A stretch of 28,335 bases of DNA, from assembly GCA_910585895.1 (NCBI GenBank), contig CAJUHY010000036.1:1-28335 (forward strand), written 5' to 3'. A program made the translations under genes and the position numbers. The notes under the pieces were generated by a model. It saw only the letters and a program-made list of their open reading frames with translations, made no database searches and was not told the DNA's origin. The stretch is from an uncultured Lachnospiraceae bacterium (GTDB lineage: Bacteria; Bacillota; Clostridia; Lachnospirales; Lachnospiraceae). Every line of letters starts with the position of its first letter. The first letter of the stretch is position 1. Of the stretch, positions 15,231 through 24,321 are shown piece by piece.

Positions 15231-15617
15231 TTACACGAGAAATTCCCCAATTGTCTCTAACAGCACCAAAACGACCGGCATACTGATTGCCAATATGGAG
15301 AGTTTTCCAAACATTTCAATCTGCCCCGCCACTGCCTGATATCCTGCATCCTTGCAGAGATTTGCCGAAAATTCCGACACATATGTAATGCCAATCATTT
15401 TTATGAGAATTGCAATATAACTGGTATCCAGATTCACATATTCCTGCATACTGTCGATAACGGAGATAACAAGCCTGAGCTTGGACATAATAAAATAAAA
15501 AATACACAGGGATACTCCCAACATGGCAAACAGCTCGTACTCCTTTTTTTGACTTTTCAGCACGATACCCAGCAGCGCTCCCACGATTCCCAGAACCGCA
15601 ATTTTAATGATATCCAT
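15231..15617 (-). CDS. spoIIIAD: Stage III sporulation protein AD
   Basis: The 128-residue protein has several hydrophobic spans (MDIIKIAVLGIVGALLGIVL, ELFAMLGVSLCIFYFIMS, IAILIKMIGITYVSEF, ILAISMPVVLVLLETIGEFL). It matches SpoIIIAD in size, order and topology, and lies 11 bases after spoIIIAC. Confidence 0.95.
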   Translation of the reverse strand: MDIIKIAVLGIVGALLGIVLKSQKKEYELFAMLGVSLCIFYFIMSKLRLVISVIDSMQEYVNLDTSYIAILIKMIGITYVSEFSANLCKDAGYQAVAGQIEMFGKLSILAISMPVVLVLLETIGEFLV

Positions 15618-15628
15618 GATTCCCTCCG

Positions 15629-15823
15629 TTACAGCGCAAAAAGATTTCTCATCGTCTCAAACAGTTCATAGACATAAGGCACAATCCAAAACAGCACAAT
15701 CAGAAGGCCGGCAAGGCTTGTAAGAAAAGCATGTTCCTCCCTTCCGCTGTGTTTGAGCACCTGGCTCAATACTGTAACTAAAATGCCTACGGCCGCAATT
15801 TTAAATATTAAACTTATACTCAT
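15629..15823 (-). CDS. spoIIIAC: Stage III sporulation protein AC
   Basis: The 64-residue protein with two membrane segments (SLIFKIAAVGILVTVLSQVL and LTSLAGLLIVLFWIVPYVYELF) is the usual size of SpoIIIAC. It lies 16 bases after spoIIIAB and 11 before spoIIIAD. Confidence 0.95.
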   Translation of the reverse strand: MSISLIFKIAAVGILVTVLSQVLKHSGREEHAFLTSLAGLLIVLFWIVPYVYELFETMRNLFAL

Positions 15824-15839
15824 ATTTTCCTCCGCATCG

Positions 15840-16355
15840 CTATATCAGGAGAATTATCAAAAACAAGCCGCACATCACACTCAAGACCCCTGACAATTTT
15901 TTTCTGTCTTTTAATTCCCCCTGCGCCTTTTCAATCAACACCTCAGTCTGTTCAATGTACAGTTCCAGATTTTTTAACTGCATCTGCCCATCCAAATAGC
16001 CAAAATTTTCCCCAGCACGCTCAAGAATCCCCCGCTCCTCCTCATCAAACAAGAACATGTCTGCTTCCTTCTCCACCAGGCTCTTCCAAAAACACCCCAC
16101 ACTCTCCTCGTTTTCATCAAGACCATACGCTGCCTTTTTGAGAAAAGAAGCAAAAGGTTCCTTATTCTGGGAGGCTATCTGCAAAAACGCCTGCTTTAAG
16201 GGCGTCCTGGTATAGGAAATTTCTCCCCACAGCATCAAAAACATTTCCTTCATGCCTACTAGCTGCCTGACATGTTCCTGCAGTTCCTGCTGCATGTTCC
16301 AACCATAGAGGACAGACGCCACGACAACCAGAATGCTTCCTGATAATTTCAGCAT
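15840..16355 (-). CDS. spoIIIAB: Stage III sporulation protein AB
   Basis: The 171-residue protein has an N-terminal membrane anchor, a helical cytoplasmic domain (WGEISYTRTPLKQAF is typical) and a C-terminal hydrophobic segment (LSVMCGLFLIILLI), resembling type II secretion GspF-like membrane proteins. Its ATG overlaps the spoIIIAA stop by seven bases (ATGCTGA), so the two are coupled. Confidence 0.95.
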   Translation of the reverse strand: MLKLSGSILVVVASVLYGWNMQQELQEHVRQLVGMKEMFLMLWGEISYTRTPLKQAFLQIASQNKEPFASFLKKAAYGLDENEESVGCFWKSLVEKEADMFLFDEEERGILERAGENFGYLDGQMQLKNLELYIEQTEVLIEKAQGELKDRKKLSGVLSVMCGLFLIILLI

Positions 16356-17287
16356 AATTTATGCAGCCCCCCATCATATACAGAAAATTTGCGCTCTCCG
16401 TGATTTCCCAGGGCGAGAAGTACGAATCTGCCAAAAAAACCTTTTGCCAGCCACTCTGACAGATACATTTTTTCCTGAAGCTCCTGTGCATCCCGGGCAT
16501 GCATGGTCCCCAGTATCCTGCAGCCACAATGAAGCGCTTCCTCCACTGCCAGGCAATCTTCCTTTCCTCCAAGCTCGTCTACCGCAAGAATCTGCGGCGA
16601 CATACTCCGCAGTAAAAGACGCATCCCCTGTGCTTTCGGGCAGGCATCCAGTACATCTGTGCGGTCTCCCAAGTCATTCTGCACAACCCCCAAAAAACTG
16701 GCCGCAATCTCACTGCGCTCATCCACCACACCAATCTTTTTGCCGGGCAGAGCTTTACTCCCCTGCGACAACAGACGGATACAGTCGCGCAGCAGCGTGG
16801 TCTTCCCAATTCCCGGCGGTGAGAGCAGCAGCGTATTATATATGCTGTCCCCCTGTATCAGCCAGGGAAGCAAGTCCTTCGCGCAGCCTTTCTTCTCCCT
16901 TGCCACACGAATATTCAGGCTGCAGATATTGCGGAAAGAAAGGACTTTGCCCTGTTCACAGACTGTCCGCCCGGCAACGCCTACCCGGTGCCCGCCCTGA
17001 ATGGTAAAAAAACCATTCCGCAGCTCTTCTTCCAGCGCGTACATGGAATAACGGCTCATCCTCGACAATGTCTCCTTCATATCTTCCTCCTGCCAGATAT
17101 AGCTCTGTTCCCTGCCATCCTGCAGCCTTACCCCCTCCCGGCTCCAGAAATACTCTTTGCCTTTACCTAACACCATCACCGGACGCCCAATGCGCAGCCT
17201 GATTTCCTCCGGCTCTATGCCCTGCTCAAACGCCGCCCGGCAATGCGAACGCAATGCGCTGGGAAATACGTTTATAATTTCCTCCAT
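16349..17287 (-). CDS. spoIIIAA: Stage III sporulation protein AA (AAA ATPase)
   Basis: The start chosen is ATG 17287 with GAGGAGG eight bases upstream, giving 312 residues; a longer frame to 17323 begins with TTG and overlaps the sigma-E promoter. The Walker A is SPPGIGKTTLLRD at about 156-168, and the Walker B ILAVDE at about 233-238, followed by the GTMHARD sensor-like block. SpoIIIAA is the only ATPase of the channel complex and resembles secretion ATPases. It opens the operon spoIIIAA-AB-AC-AD-AE-AF-AG-AH, all eight genes present and uninterrupted. Confidence 0.96.
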   Translation of the reverse strand: MEEIINVFPSALRSHCRAAFEQGIEPEEIRLRIGRPVMVLGKGKEYFWSREGVRLQDGREQSYIWQEEDMKETLSRMSRYSMYALEEELRNGFFTIQGGHRVGVAGRTVCEQGKVLSFRNICSLNIRVAREKKGCAKDLLPWLIQGDSIYNTLLLSPPGIGKTTLLRDCIRLLSQGSKALPGKKIGVVDERSEIAASFLGVVQNDLGDRTDVLDACPKAQGMRLLLRSMSPQILAVDELGGKEDCLAVEEALHCGCRILGTMHARDAQELQEKMYLSEWLAKGFFGRFVLLALGNHGERKFSVYDGGLHKLC

Positions 17288-17322
17288 AAGCCGTCCCTCC
17301 TCATAGCTTGTATCTGTTTTCA

Positions 17323-17351
17323 AATATATGTGGACAAGACAGGAAATATGA
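17323..17351 (-). promoter_or_regulatory. Sigma-E promoter of the spoIIIA operon
   Basis: Minus strand: -35 TCATATT (17345-17351) fits the sigma-E consensus KMATATT exactly; 14 bases; -10 CATATATT (17323-17330), close to CATACAMT. The ribosome site GAGGAGG and ATG 17287 lie 20-36 bases downstream. Sigma-E acts in the mother cell and is known to drive spoIIIA in B. subtilis. Confidence 0.8.
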
Positions 17352-17391
17352 CGAGAAAATTATTCAGGCATGGAAATTCTTATCAAAAGAA

Positions 17392-17426
17392 CTGCCCTAT
17401 GAAGAAATCTTATCTTCATAGGACAG
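17392..17426 (-). terminator. Rho-independent terminator after the surface protein gene
   Basis: Minus strand: CTGTCCTATGAAG (17426-17414) pairs with CTTCATAGGGCAG (17404-17392) with one G-U pair, loop of nine bases, then TTCTTTTGAT. It lies between the surface protein stop (17458) and the sigma-E promoter. Confidence 0.85.
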
Positions 17427-17457
17427 CTCTCTGTCAAACGCACTAAGGCCGCATGTA

Positions 17458-20400
17458 TTATTTTACTGTGACTTTAATCTTTTTCGTTGCCTTTCCGCTC
17501 TTAAGCACAAGCGTAAGTTTTCCTTTCTTCTTACCCTTGATGGTAAGTTTGCCTTTCTTCAATGTAACAGAAGCAATTGCTTTCTGCTTCTTTGACAGCT
17601 TTGAAAGAGAAATACCAGATTTTGACGGTTTCACTGTAACCGTCAGCACAACTTTCTTTCTTCTCTTAACGTCAAGTTTGTTCTTTGTAAATTTCTTCTT
17701 TCCCTGTTTTAGTGTGAAACTGGGATTCTTAACGGTAACTTTTACTTCCTGTGTAATGTTGTTCGCCGTAGCAGTCACAGTTGTCTTACCTGCCTTGACA
17801 GCCACAATCTTGTTTCCCACAATCTTGGCAACCTTAGGATTCTTGGAAACCCACTTAACAGTCTTAGAAGCTCCCGTCACATCCGCTTTGACGGAAATAC
17901 TGTTAGAAGCTTTGCCCGTATAGAGAACGATACTTTTCTTGCCCAATTTCAGAGACGGCTTTTCCGCAACATTTCCGCCGTTATCTCCATTTCCGTCATT
18001 TCCGCCTGTACCAGCTTTTGTCACTGTCACCCTACACTCTGCTTTTGTTCCGTCCTTTACTTTCGCCGTGATAACAGCATTCCCCTCTGCCACTGCAGTT
18101 ACTGTCCCATTTGCTACCGTTGCCACTGCTTCATCAGAACTCGACCATTCAACGCTCTTATCTTCCGCTCCGGTCGTTACCGTAGCCGTCAGCTTATCGG
18201 TCTTACCAATTTCAAGCGTCACCATCTGTTTATCCAGTGTTATTTTATACGCAAATATTAAATCCTCCTGCGCCTTTAAGAGATTCTTTTTCGCTGTATC
18301 AATCGCAGACTGCGTTGTAGCGCTCTGAGCTGCTACTGCTTGTTCATATGCCTCCTTAAACGCACTGTAGGAAGCTGCTGTGTATACGCCCTGGCTGTTG
18401 CCGCCATCATAAATTGCCTTTGCCGCAGTAATTGCTGCCTCCAGCCCAGACTTATCCACACCTGTAAACTCTGCACAGGTAACTGTTACATTTGCTGCCG
18501 GCATAATAAATGAAACGATTTCTTTGCCGTCTTTGGACTCTTTTGTCGTTTCCACATTCTTATCTTCGCCATCTGCACCCTTATAAGATACGGTAATATT
18601 CGCCGTATATCCTTCATCCGGAACAGTTATAATGCTTACTTTATCTCCCATATAGTAAGCTTTTGCCGTATCAAATGCTTCAATCTCTCCCTTTGTGAAA
18701 GAAGATGTATCAGCAGGGGCCAACGTAATCTGATGAGGCCTGTAGCCGTATACGGTAATTCCATCCTCCGTCATATAATCTGCTGCTGTAAAATTGGTAA
18801 TCTTTGTCGTCCTGTCGTCTGCCGATGCATACCAGCCATTAATTTCACCAGCTTCCTTTAATGTTACCTTACCATCCACAACATCTTCAGCAGAGAACTC
18901 GCCCTTTTCAGCCTCAGCCACACCGTCAACCACATAGGTAATCGGGTACTTTGTTGTCTCCACCTCTACCGTCAGCTTAGTATCTTTATCTGTCACAAAT
19001 GGAATTGTATAATTTCCATCCGCATCTGCTGTCAATATTTCTTCACCATAAGACACCTTTTTGATAGAATATCCCTCTGCCGGCACAACGCCAAACGTCA
19101 CCGAAGAACCAATCTTCACATTCTTAAATACTTCCTCCGATTTGTAGCTAAATGCGGAATCCTTCGTCACTGGTACATCAAATTTATCAGATTCTGACGA
19201 ATTATTTGATACCGTAATATTGGTAACGGCTACCTTCTCGCCAGTGATATGTATATATAACACCTCTGGCAGTCCTGCAGCTTTTGCACAAGTTCCCACT
19301 ATATTATAAATCTTGCCTGTTTTTCCAACGATATGATATTTCACTTCTATCGCATTCCCTTTTCTGCTGGCACACACCGTCACATCTGCATCTTGCATAT
19401 CTTGCGGAAAACCAGTCAAATCGCTCGGAGCAGTCCAGGCAATATCCCTGTCGCCATCATGCAGAGAACCCCAGCCAGCCGCATCTGCGCGCAGCGTTGT
19501 AAAATTATTATTGCCGTCGGTTGCTTCAAAGATAAAATTATCCCAATTATTTGATCCGAGCGTCTTATTCTTAAAACGATAAACGATATCAAAATCGCCT
19601 GTCATTTTTTCATAACCAGAATCTGCAGATGCAAAAGCTTCTGCCGTAAAATCAGAAGTCAGTTCACCAAATGTCCCTTGCCTAACTGTGACTTTAAAAT
19701 CAGAAGAAGCTTTTGAACTTGATTTTGAAGTCACTGTAACTGTAGCTTCCCCCTCTTTCATAGCTGTAATTGTATTGCCGTCAATTGCAACCTTATCGGA
19801 TTCTGTTGTCAATACTACATCTTTCACATCCGCATCATCCGGGGTGATAACAGGCGTCACTGTGACAGACTTCCCGAAAAGCGCGCCAGTTTTATCATAT
19901 CCTAACAATACCGTCTGGTCTTCCACCCCTACGGCATCCACCTTCTTTTTCTCAATTTTTTCTATAATTTTCGCAGTAATCTCACACTGTGCCTGAACCT
20001 TACTGCCATCTGCAGCAGAAGCAGTTACTATAATTTTATCATTTTCTCTCGCTGCAGCTGTCAAAGAAACCGTAGCCGTACCATCTGCATTCGCTTTGAC
20101 ATTCGCCTTTTCACCGTCCGATACCTGCCATTTAACGTCCTTAAAATACAGATGTTCCCCTTCTGCCGGAGACAATTCTGCTGAAATATCCACAGAACCA
20201 TATGTACTCATAGCAGCATTTCCCTGCTCTTTGTCTTCTTCCGAGGCATAAATATATTCATTCGTCACCTCAGCTGCCTGCTTATCTAAAGCAATCGCTC
20301 CGATAGCATTGGGCATGGATTCCGTAAACGTTATCTTATTCTGTGTAATCTTACCGCCGTCTGCTCCCACAAAAAACTTCAAGCCCTCTGGAACACCGTC

Positions 20401-20952
20401 TGCATATGTCAGTGTATAAGTCAAGGTATCGCCAGCGCTGTACTGGATATAGAATTTCAGGTTATTCGCATCGTATTTATACGCGGAAACAATAACAGCT
20501 CCCGCACAAAATTCCTTAAATTTAGCCCAGTCAAGATTCCATTCCGAACATGTTGAAGACATTGTCGGCTCTGAGCCTTCTCCATAAAGCCATCCATGAT
20601 TATCCGCCCGAAGAGTATAGCCTTTCGTTCCCGCCGGCGCATTCGTCTCAATAATAAAATTGCTCCAATTGTCCTCGTCTCTTAGAAACGGCTCATTCTC
20701 AAAATACACATTGGTGTAATAGCCGTCATAGATATTTATTTCCCCTCCGCCTTGTGAATTCCAAGCAGTTGAGCCGTCAACCACTTTCCCTTCTTCATAG
20801 ATGATGTCCTGCGGTTTATCGGCTCCATCGACCTGTCCCGCTTCCTGCCCAGACTGCGCAAAAGCAACCTCCGTGGCAGACAGATTGCCAAGCGCCAACA
20901 TGCCAGCCAGCACAACAGCTACTGTCCGCTTCCATAAACTGTTTTTCCTCAT
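17458..20952 (-). CDS. Large secreted Big_2/FIVAR surface protein with a duplicated N-terminal domain
   Basis: The start chosen is ATG 20952 (1164 residues) with GGAGGG 10 bases upstream; an upstream start would overlap the promoter. A signal peptide ends near FAQ (about 32). A domain of about 150 residues occurs twice (about 60-210 and 430-580); each copy has an NW-NF motif, TLRAD and a GW. Big_2-like Ig domains follow between and after the copies (about 258-424 and 903-978, 1000-1075), with a FIVAR domain (DKSGLEAAITAAKAIYDGG, about 832-898). A Gly/Asn linker near 980-995 precedes the last Big_2 domain; the C-terminal 90 residues are very Lys-rich with KK and KGKL repeats. No LPxTG is seen, so anchoring is likely by charge or by cell-wall binding. 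No enzyme motif is found; the repeated domain may bind carbohydrate, but this is only inferred. Confidence 0.8.
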   Translation of the reverse strand: MRKNSLWKRTVAVVLAGMLALGNLSATEVAFAQSGQEAGQVDGADKPQDIIYEEGKVVDGSTAWNSQGGGEINIYDGYYTNVYFENEPFLRDEDNWSNFIIETNAPAGTKGYTLRADNHGWLYGEGSEPTMSSTCSEWNLDWAKFKEFCAGAVIVSAYKYDANNLKFYIQYSAGDTLTYTLTYADGVPEGLKFFVGADGGKITQNKITFTESMPNAIGAIALDKQAAEVTNEYIYASEEDKEQGNAAMSTYGSVDISAELSPAEGEHLYFKDVKWQVSDGEKANVKANADGTATVSLTAAARENDKIIVTASAADGSKVQAQCEITAKIIEKIEKKKVDAVGVEDQTVLLGYDKTGALFGKSVTVTPVITPDDADVKDVVLTTESDKVAIDGNTITAMKEGEATVTVTSKSSSKASSDFKVTVRQGTFGELTSDFTAEAFASADSGYEKMTGDFDIVYRFKNKTLGSNNWDNFIFEATDGNNNFTTLRADAAGWGSLHDGDRDIAWTAPSDLTGFPQDMQDADVTVCASRKGNAIEVKYHIVGKTGKIYNIVGTCAKAAGLPEVLYIHITGEKVAVTNITVSNNSSESDKFDVPVTKDSAFSYKSEEVFKNVKIGSSVTFGVVPAEGYSIKKVSYGEEILTADADGNYTIPFVTDKDTKLTVEVETTKYPITYVVDGVAEAEKGEFSAEDVVDGKVTLKEAGEINGWYASADDRTTKITNFTAADYMTEDGITVYGYRPHQITLAPADTSSFTKGEIEAFDTAKAYYMGDKVSIITVPDEGYTANITVSYKGADGEDKNVETTKESKDGKEIVSFIMPAANVTVTCAEFTGVDKSGLEAAITAAKAIYDGGNSQGVYTAASYSAFKEAYEQAVAAQSATTQSAIDTAKKNLLKAQEDLIFAYKITLDKQMVTLEIGKTDKLTATVTTGAEDKSVEWSSSDEAVATVANGTVTAVAEGNAVITAKVKDGTKAECRVTVTKAGTGGNDGNGDNGGNVAEKPSLKLGKKSIVLYTGKASNSISVKADVTGASKTVKWVSKNPKVAKIVGNKIVAVKAGKTTVTATANNITQEVKVTVKNPSFTLKQGKKKFTKNKLDVKRRKKVVLTVTVKPSKSGISLSKLSKKQKAIASVTLKKGKLTIKGKKKGKLTLVLKSGKATKKIKVTVK

Positions 20953-20991
20953 AAAACATAACCCTCCATTCAAATTTTTTATAATATAATA

Positions 20992-21020
20992 ATTATACTT
21001 TTCAGCAAAAAGCTTGTCAA
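20992..21020 (-). promoter_or_regulatory. Consensus sigma-A promoter of the surface protein gene
   Basis: Minus strand: TTGACA (21015-21020), 17 bases, TATAAT (20992-20997); perfect in both boxes. It predicts high vegetative expression of the surface protein. Confidence 0.9.
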
Positions 21021-21066
21021 TCACATCTTGCCTTTGAGGGCCCTATTTTGTTTATTGTATAAAAAA

Positions 21067-21102
21067 AATCCCACATTTTCTGATAAATCAGAAAATGTGG
21101 GA
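21067..21102 (-). terminator. Rho-independent terminator of rpsU
   Basis: A perfect 17-bp inverted repeat (21067-21083 and 21086-21102; ATCCCACATTTTCTGAT and complement) with a tiny loop. On the minus strand a run of eight T follows the right arm (from 21067 leftward). It lies 18 bases after the rpsU stop. Confidence 0.93.
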
Positions 21103-21119
21103 TTCTTTCACACAATTCA

Positions 21120-21296
21120 TTAATTATATTTACGTTTTCTAGCAGCTTCGGATTTCTTCTTGCGTCTAACGCTCGGCTTTTCGTAATGCTCTCTCTTCCG
21201 AATCTCCTGCTGAATTCCGGCTTTGGCACAGTTTCGTTTGAATCTGCGTAAAGCGCTATCCAAAGTTTCGTTTTCTTTAACGATTACATTTGACAT
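21120..21296 (-). CDS. rpsU: Ribosomal protein S21
   Basis: A 58-residue protein, short enough to be overlooked. It reads MSNVIVKENETLDSALRRF at its start, then KRNCAKAGIQQEIRKREHYEKPSVRRKKKSEAARKRKYN-type S21 residues: a basic small-subunit protein with the FKR-x-C-x-KAGI core. The ATG is at 21296 with GGGAGG about 14 bases upstream. It has its own promoter and a strong terminator. Confidence 0.96.
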   Translation of the reverse strand: MSNVIVKENETLDSALRRFKRNCAKAGIQQEIRKREHYEKPSVRRKKKSEAARKRKYN

Positions 21297-21375
21297 ACTC
21301 TCACACCTAACCTCCCTCCAGTTGCGTATTGTGCATATTCAACTGTTTGGGTCATATTTTATTGCACTATCATTT

Positions 21376-21403
21376 ATTATAGCAGATTTTCTCTGTAAGT
21401 CAA
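21376..21403 (-). promoter_or_regulatory. Strong promoter of rpsU
   Basis: Minus strand: -35 TTGACT (21398-21403), 16 bases, consensus extended -10 TGC-TATAAT (21376-21381). It lies between alaS and rpsU, so rpsU does not need readthrough. Confidence 0.8.
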
Positions 21404-21472
21404 CTACTTTTGTTGGAAAATTTTACATTGTTCCACTATACATCACATGTGCAGACCACAAAACTAGAACTA

Positions 21473-24127
21473 TTATTTAATCTGGCCTTTCAGGGCTGCT
21501 TTTGCCTCCGTTATAGCCTCAGGAATTCCCGCCGGATTCTTGCCGCCTGCCTGCGCCATGTTGGGGCGTCCGCCACCGCCGCCGCCTACTTTGCCGGCGA
21601 TTGCCTTAATCAGATTCCCAGCGTGTGCACCCTTATTTAAAGCCTCCTGTGTCGCCATGGCAACTAAGCTGACTTTGCCATCACTTTCGGAAGCGAGCAC
21701 AACCACGCCCTCTCCCAGCTTGTCCTTCAGTTGGTCACCCAAATCACGCAGACCGTTCATATCCACACCCGGCACACTGGCTGCTAACAGTTTCACACCG
21801 GAAACTTCACATACCTGGTCCATGACATCGCCAAGGGCATCTTTGGCAGCCTTGCTCTTTAACGCCTCATTTTCTGCCTGCAATGCTTTCATGTCTGCCC
21901 ACATATGCTCTATCTTCTCCACCAGTCCCGCGGAGGTGGTTTTGGCAGCCTTTGCAGCCTGAGCGATTGTCTCTTCCAGCTTGTCATAATAAGTAAAGAC
22001 CGCCTTGGAGGTAAGCGCCTCAATCCTGCGCACACCTGCTGCCACGCCGGATTCAGAGACAATCTTAAAAGCGCTGATGCTGCTGGTATTGTCTACATGG
22101 GTTCCACCGCAAAGTTCCACAGAAAAATCACCCATCTTAACGACGCGTACCGATTCTCCATATTTCTCGCCAAACAGAGCCATAGCGCCAGTCTTTTTCG
22201 CTTCCTCAAGGCTCATAACTTCCGTTACCACCGGAAGGGAAGCTGCAATCTTTTCATTGACAATTGCCTCCGTCTTAGCAATTTCCTCCGGCGTCATCGC
22301 TGCAAAATGGGAAAAATCGAAACGCAGCCTGTCCGCATTGACATCGGAACCGTGCTGTTCAACGTGGCTTCCCAATACCTCGCGGAGCGCTTTCTGCAGC
22401 AGATGGGTCGCGCTGTGGTTTCTGCCAATCAAGGCACGTTTTTCTTCTGCCACAGCAAGTTCCACAGTATCACCTACCTTGAACATACCGGAAACTACTT
22501 TTCCCACATGTCCAATGCGCCCGCCTCTGAGATGAATGGTGTCTTCCACTGCAAACTCATTGTCACCTGCACGGATAATTCCAGTATCCGCGTTCTGTCC
22601 GCCCATCGTAGCATAAAACGGCGTCTCCTGCACAATCACTGTCCCGCGTTCTCCGTCAGATAATGCTTCTGTAAGTTCTGTTTCTGTGGTGAGCACAGTA
22701 ATCTCAGAACTATGCGCCAATCTGTCATACCCCACAAATTCGGAGGTAATCGCCGTATCAATCTCATCATATACTGTGGCGTCCGCTCCCATGTAATTGG
22801 TCTCCTTGCGGGCATTTCTTGCTTTGTTTCTCTGCTCTTCCATACAGGAAGCAAATCCCGCCTCATCAATCGTGAAGCCTTTTTCCTCTAAGATTTCCTG
22901 TGTCAAATCCATGGGGAATCCGTAAGTATCGTATAATTTGAAAGCATTTTCCCCGGACAGCACCTTCTGCCCGGCTTTTGCCATTTCTTCCTGCATGGTG
23001 GAAAGGATACTCAGCCCCTGGTCTATAGTCTTGTCAAACTTTTCTTCCTCCTGGGTCAGCACTTTGAAAATAAACTCTTTCTTCTCCTCCAATTCAGGAT
23101 AACCATCCTTGCTCTCCGCAATCACGGTAGCGCTCAGCACCGCAAGGAACTTGCCATTTATGCCCAGCAGCCTGCCATGGCGCGCCGCACGGCGGATTAA
23201 ACGGCGCAATACATATCCACGCCCCTCGTTAGAGGGCATAATTCCATCGGAAATCATAAATGTTGCGGAACGCATATGATCTGTAATCAAACGGATAGAA
23301 ACATCATCTAATTCCTCTTTCTGATACGTCTTGCCGGAAATCTCACACACCTTGTCCCGGATAGCTTTCATGGTGTCTATATCAAATACGGAATCAACAT
23401 CCTGAACAACGACTGCCAGACGTTCCAAGCCCATTCCAGTGTCAATATTCTTGTTGGCAAGCTCTTCATAATTGCCATGCCCATCTCCGTCAAACTGGGT
23501 AAATACATTGTTCCAGACTTCCATGAAACGATCGCAGTCACAGCCTACTTTACAATCCGGCTTGCCGCAGCCATATGCTTCCCCACGGTCATAATAAATT
23601 TCCGAACAAGGACCGCAGGGACCTGCGCCGTGCTCCCAGAAATTGTCACACTCGCCATTTTCATCCCTGTAAAAACGTGTAATCTTCTCTGCCGGAACGC
23701 CTACTTCCTTCGTCCAGATTTCAAACGCTTCATCGTCCTCACCATAGATAGACGGATAAAGACGTTCCGCTTCCATGCCGATTACCTCTGTGAGAAATTC
23801 CCAACTCCAGGCAATCGCCTCATGCTTAAAATAATCTCCAAATGAAAAATTCCCCAGCATCTCAAAGAATGTCAGATGCCGAGCAGTCTTTCCTACATTC
23901 TCAATATCTCCGGTACGGATACATTTCTGGCAGGTTGTCACGCGCTTCCTGGGCGGAATCTCCTGTCCGGTAAAATAGGGCTTTAGCGGCGCCATTCCCG
24001 CATTGATTAACAATAAGCTGTTATCATTATGGGGCACCAATGAAAAGCTCTTCATTGCCAGGTGTTCCTTACTTTCAAAGAATTCCAGATACATCCTGCG
24101 CAGTTCGTTCACTCCATACTTCTTCAC
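21473..24127 (-). CDS. alaS: Alanyl-tRNA synthetase
   Basis: The start chosen is GTG 24127 with GGAGG eight bases upstream, giving 884 residues, near the usual 875-880; a longer frame to 24184 overlaps the upstream micro-protein gene. The class II catalytic core is at the N-terminus (NAGMAPLKPYFTGQEIPP and FEMLGNFSFGDYFKHEAI). The editing domain has HSATHLL and the CGGTH zinc motif. The C-Ala domain ends in GKVGGGGGGRPNMAQAGG. It ligates alanine to tRNA-Ala and edits Ser/Gly mischarging. There is room for no T-box leader upstream, because the preceding micro-protein gene is only 20 bases away. Confidence 0.98.
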   Translation of the reverse strand: MKKYGVNELRRMYLEFFESKEHLAMKSFSLVPHNDNSLLLINAGMAPLKPYFTGQEIPPRKRVTTCQKCIRTGDIENVGKTARHLTFFEMLGNFSFGDYFKHEAIAWSWEFLTEVIGMEAERLYPSIYGEDDEAFEIWTKEVGVPAEKITRFYRDENGECDNFWEHGAGPCGPCSEIYYDRGEAYGCGKPDCKVGCDCDRFMEVWNNVFTQFDGDGHGNYEELANKNIDTGMGLERLAVVVQDVDSVFDIDTMKAIRDKVCEISGKTYQKEELDDVSIRLITDHMRSATFMISDGIMPSNEGRGYVLRRLIRRAARHGRLLGINGKFLAVLSATVIAESKDGYPELEEKKEFIFKVLTQEEEKFDKTIDQGLSILSTMQEEMAKAGQKVLSGENAFKLYDTYGFPMDLTQEILEEKGFTIDEAGFASCMEEQRNKARNARKETNYMGADATVYDEIDTAITSEFVGYDRLAHSSEITVLTTETELTEALSDGERGTVIVQETPFYATMGGQNADTGIIRAGDNEFAVEDTIHLRGGRIGHVGKVVSGMFKVGDTVELAVAEEKRALIGRNHSATHLLQKALREVLGSHVEQHGSDVNADRLRFDFSHFAAMTPEEIAKTEAIVNEKIAASLPVVTEVMSLEEAKKTGAMALFGEKYGESVRVVKMGDFSVELCGGTHVDNTSSISAFKIVSESGVAAGVRRIEALTSKAVFTYYDKLEETIAQAAKAAKTTSAGLVEKIEHMWADMKALQAENEALKSKAAKDALGDVMDQVCEVSGVKLLAASVPGVDMNGLRDLGDQLKDKLGEGVVVLASESDGKVSLVAMATQEALNKGAHAGNLIKAIAGKVGGGGGGRPNMAQAGGKNPAGIPEAITEAKAALKGQIK

Positions 24128-24146
24128 AACAATTTCCTCCAACTGT

Positions 24147-24287
24147 CTATTTCTCTTCCTGAATCTGCTCTGCTGACTTAGCATCTTTCCTGTCGCGCAA
24201 TGCCTTACCGATAAATACTCCGGCTACCGCAACTGCTGCAAACAGAACAAACTTTACTGCATACTGTAAAAGACTGGTTAAAAACAC
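24147..24287 (-). CDS. Small membrane micro-protein upstream of alaS
   Basis: A 46-residue protein reads MFLTSLLQYAVKFVLFAAV, then AVAGVFIGKALRDRKDAKSAEQIQEEK. The GTG start at 24287 has AGGAGG nine bases upstream; a GTG six bases further upstream is too close to the ribosome site. A single membrane span (about 5-28) is followed by a basic turn and a charged tail. The stop is 20 bases before alaS, so they form one transcript. I do not know its function; it belongs to no family I can name with confidence, though small single-span proteins of this kind are common in Lachnospiraceae. Confidence 0.7.
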   Translation of the reverse strand: MFLTSLLQYAVKFVLFAAVAVAGVFIGKALRDRKDAKSAEQIQEEK

Positions 24288-24321
24288 GTTCACGCACCTC
24301 CTAATTTGCTTCATAGGCCAT

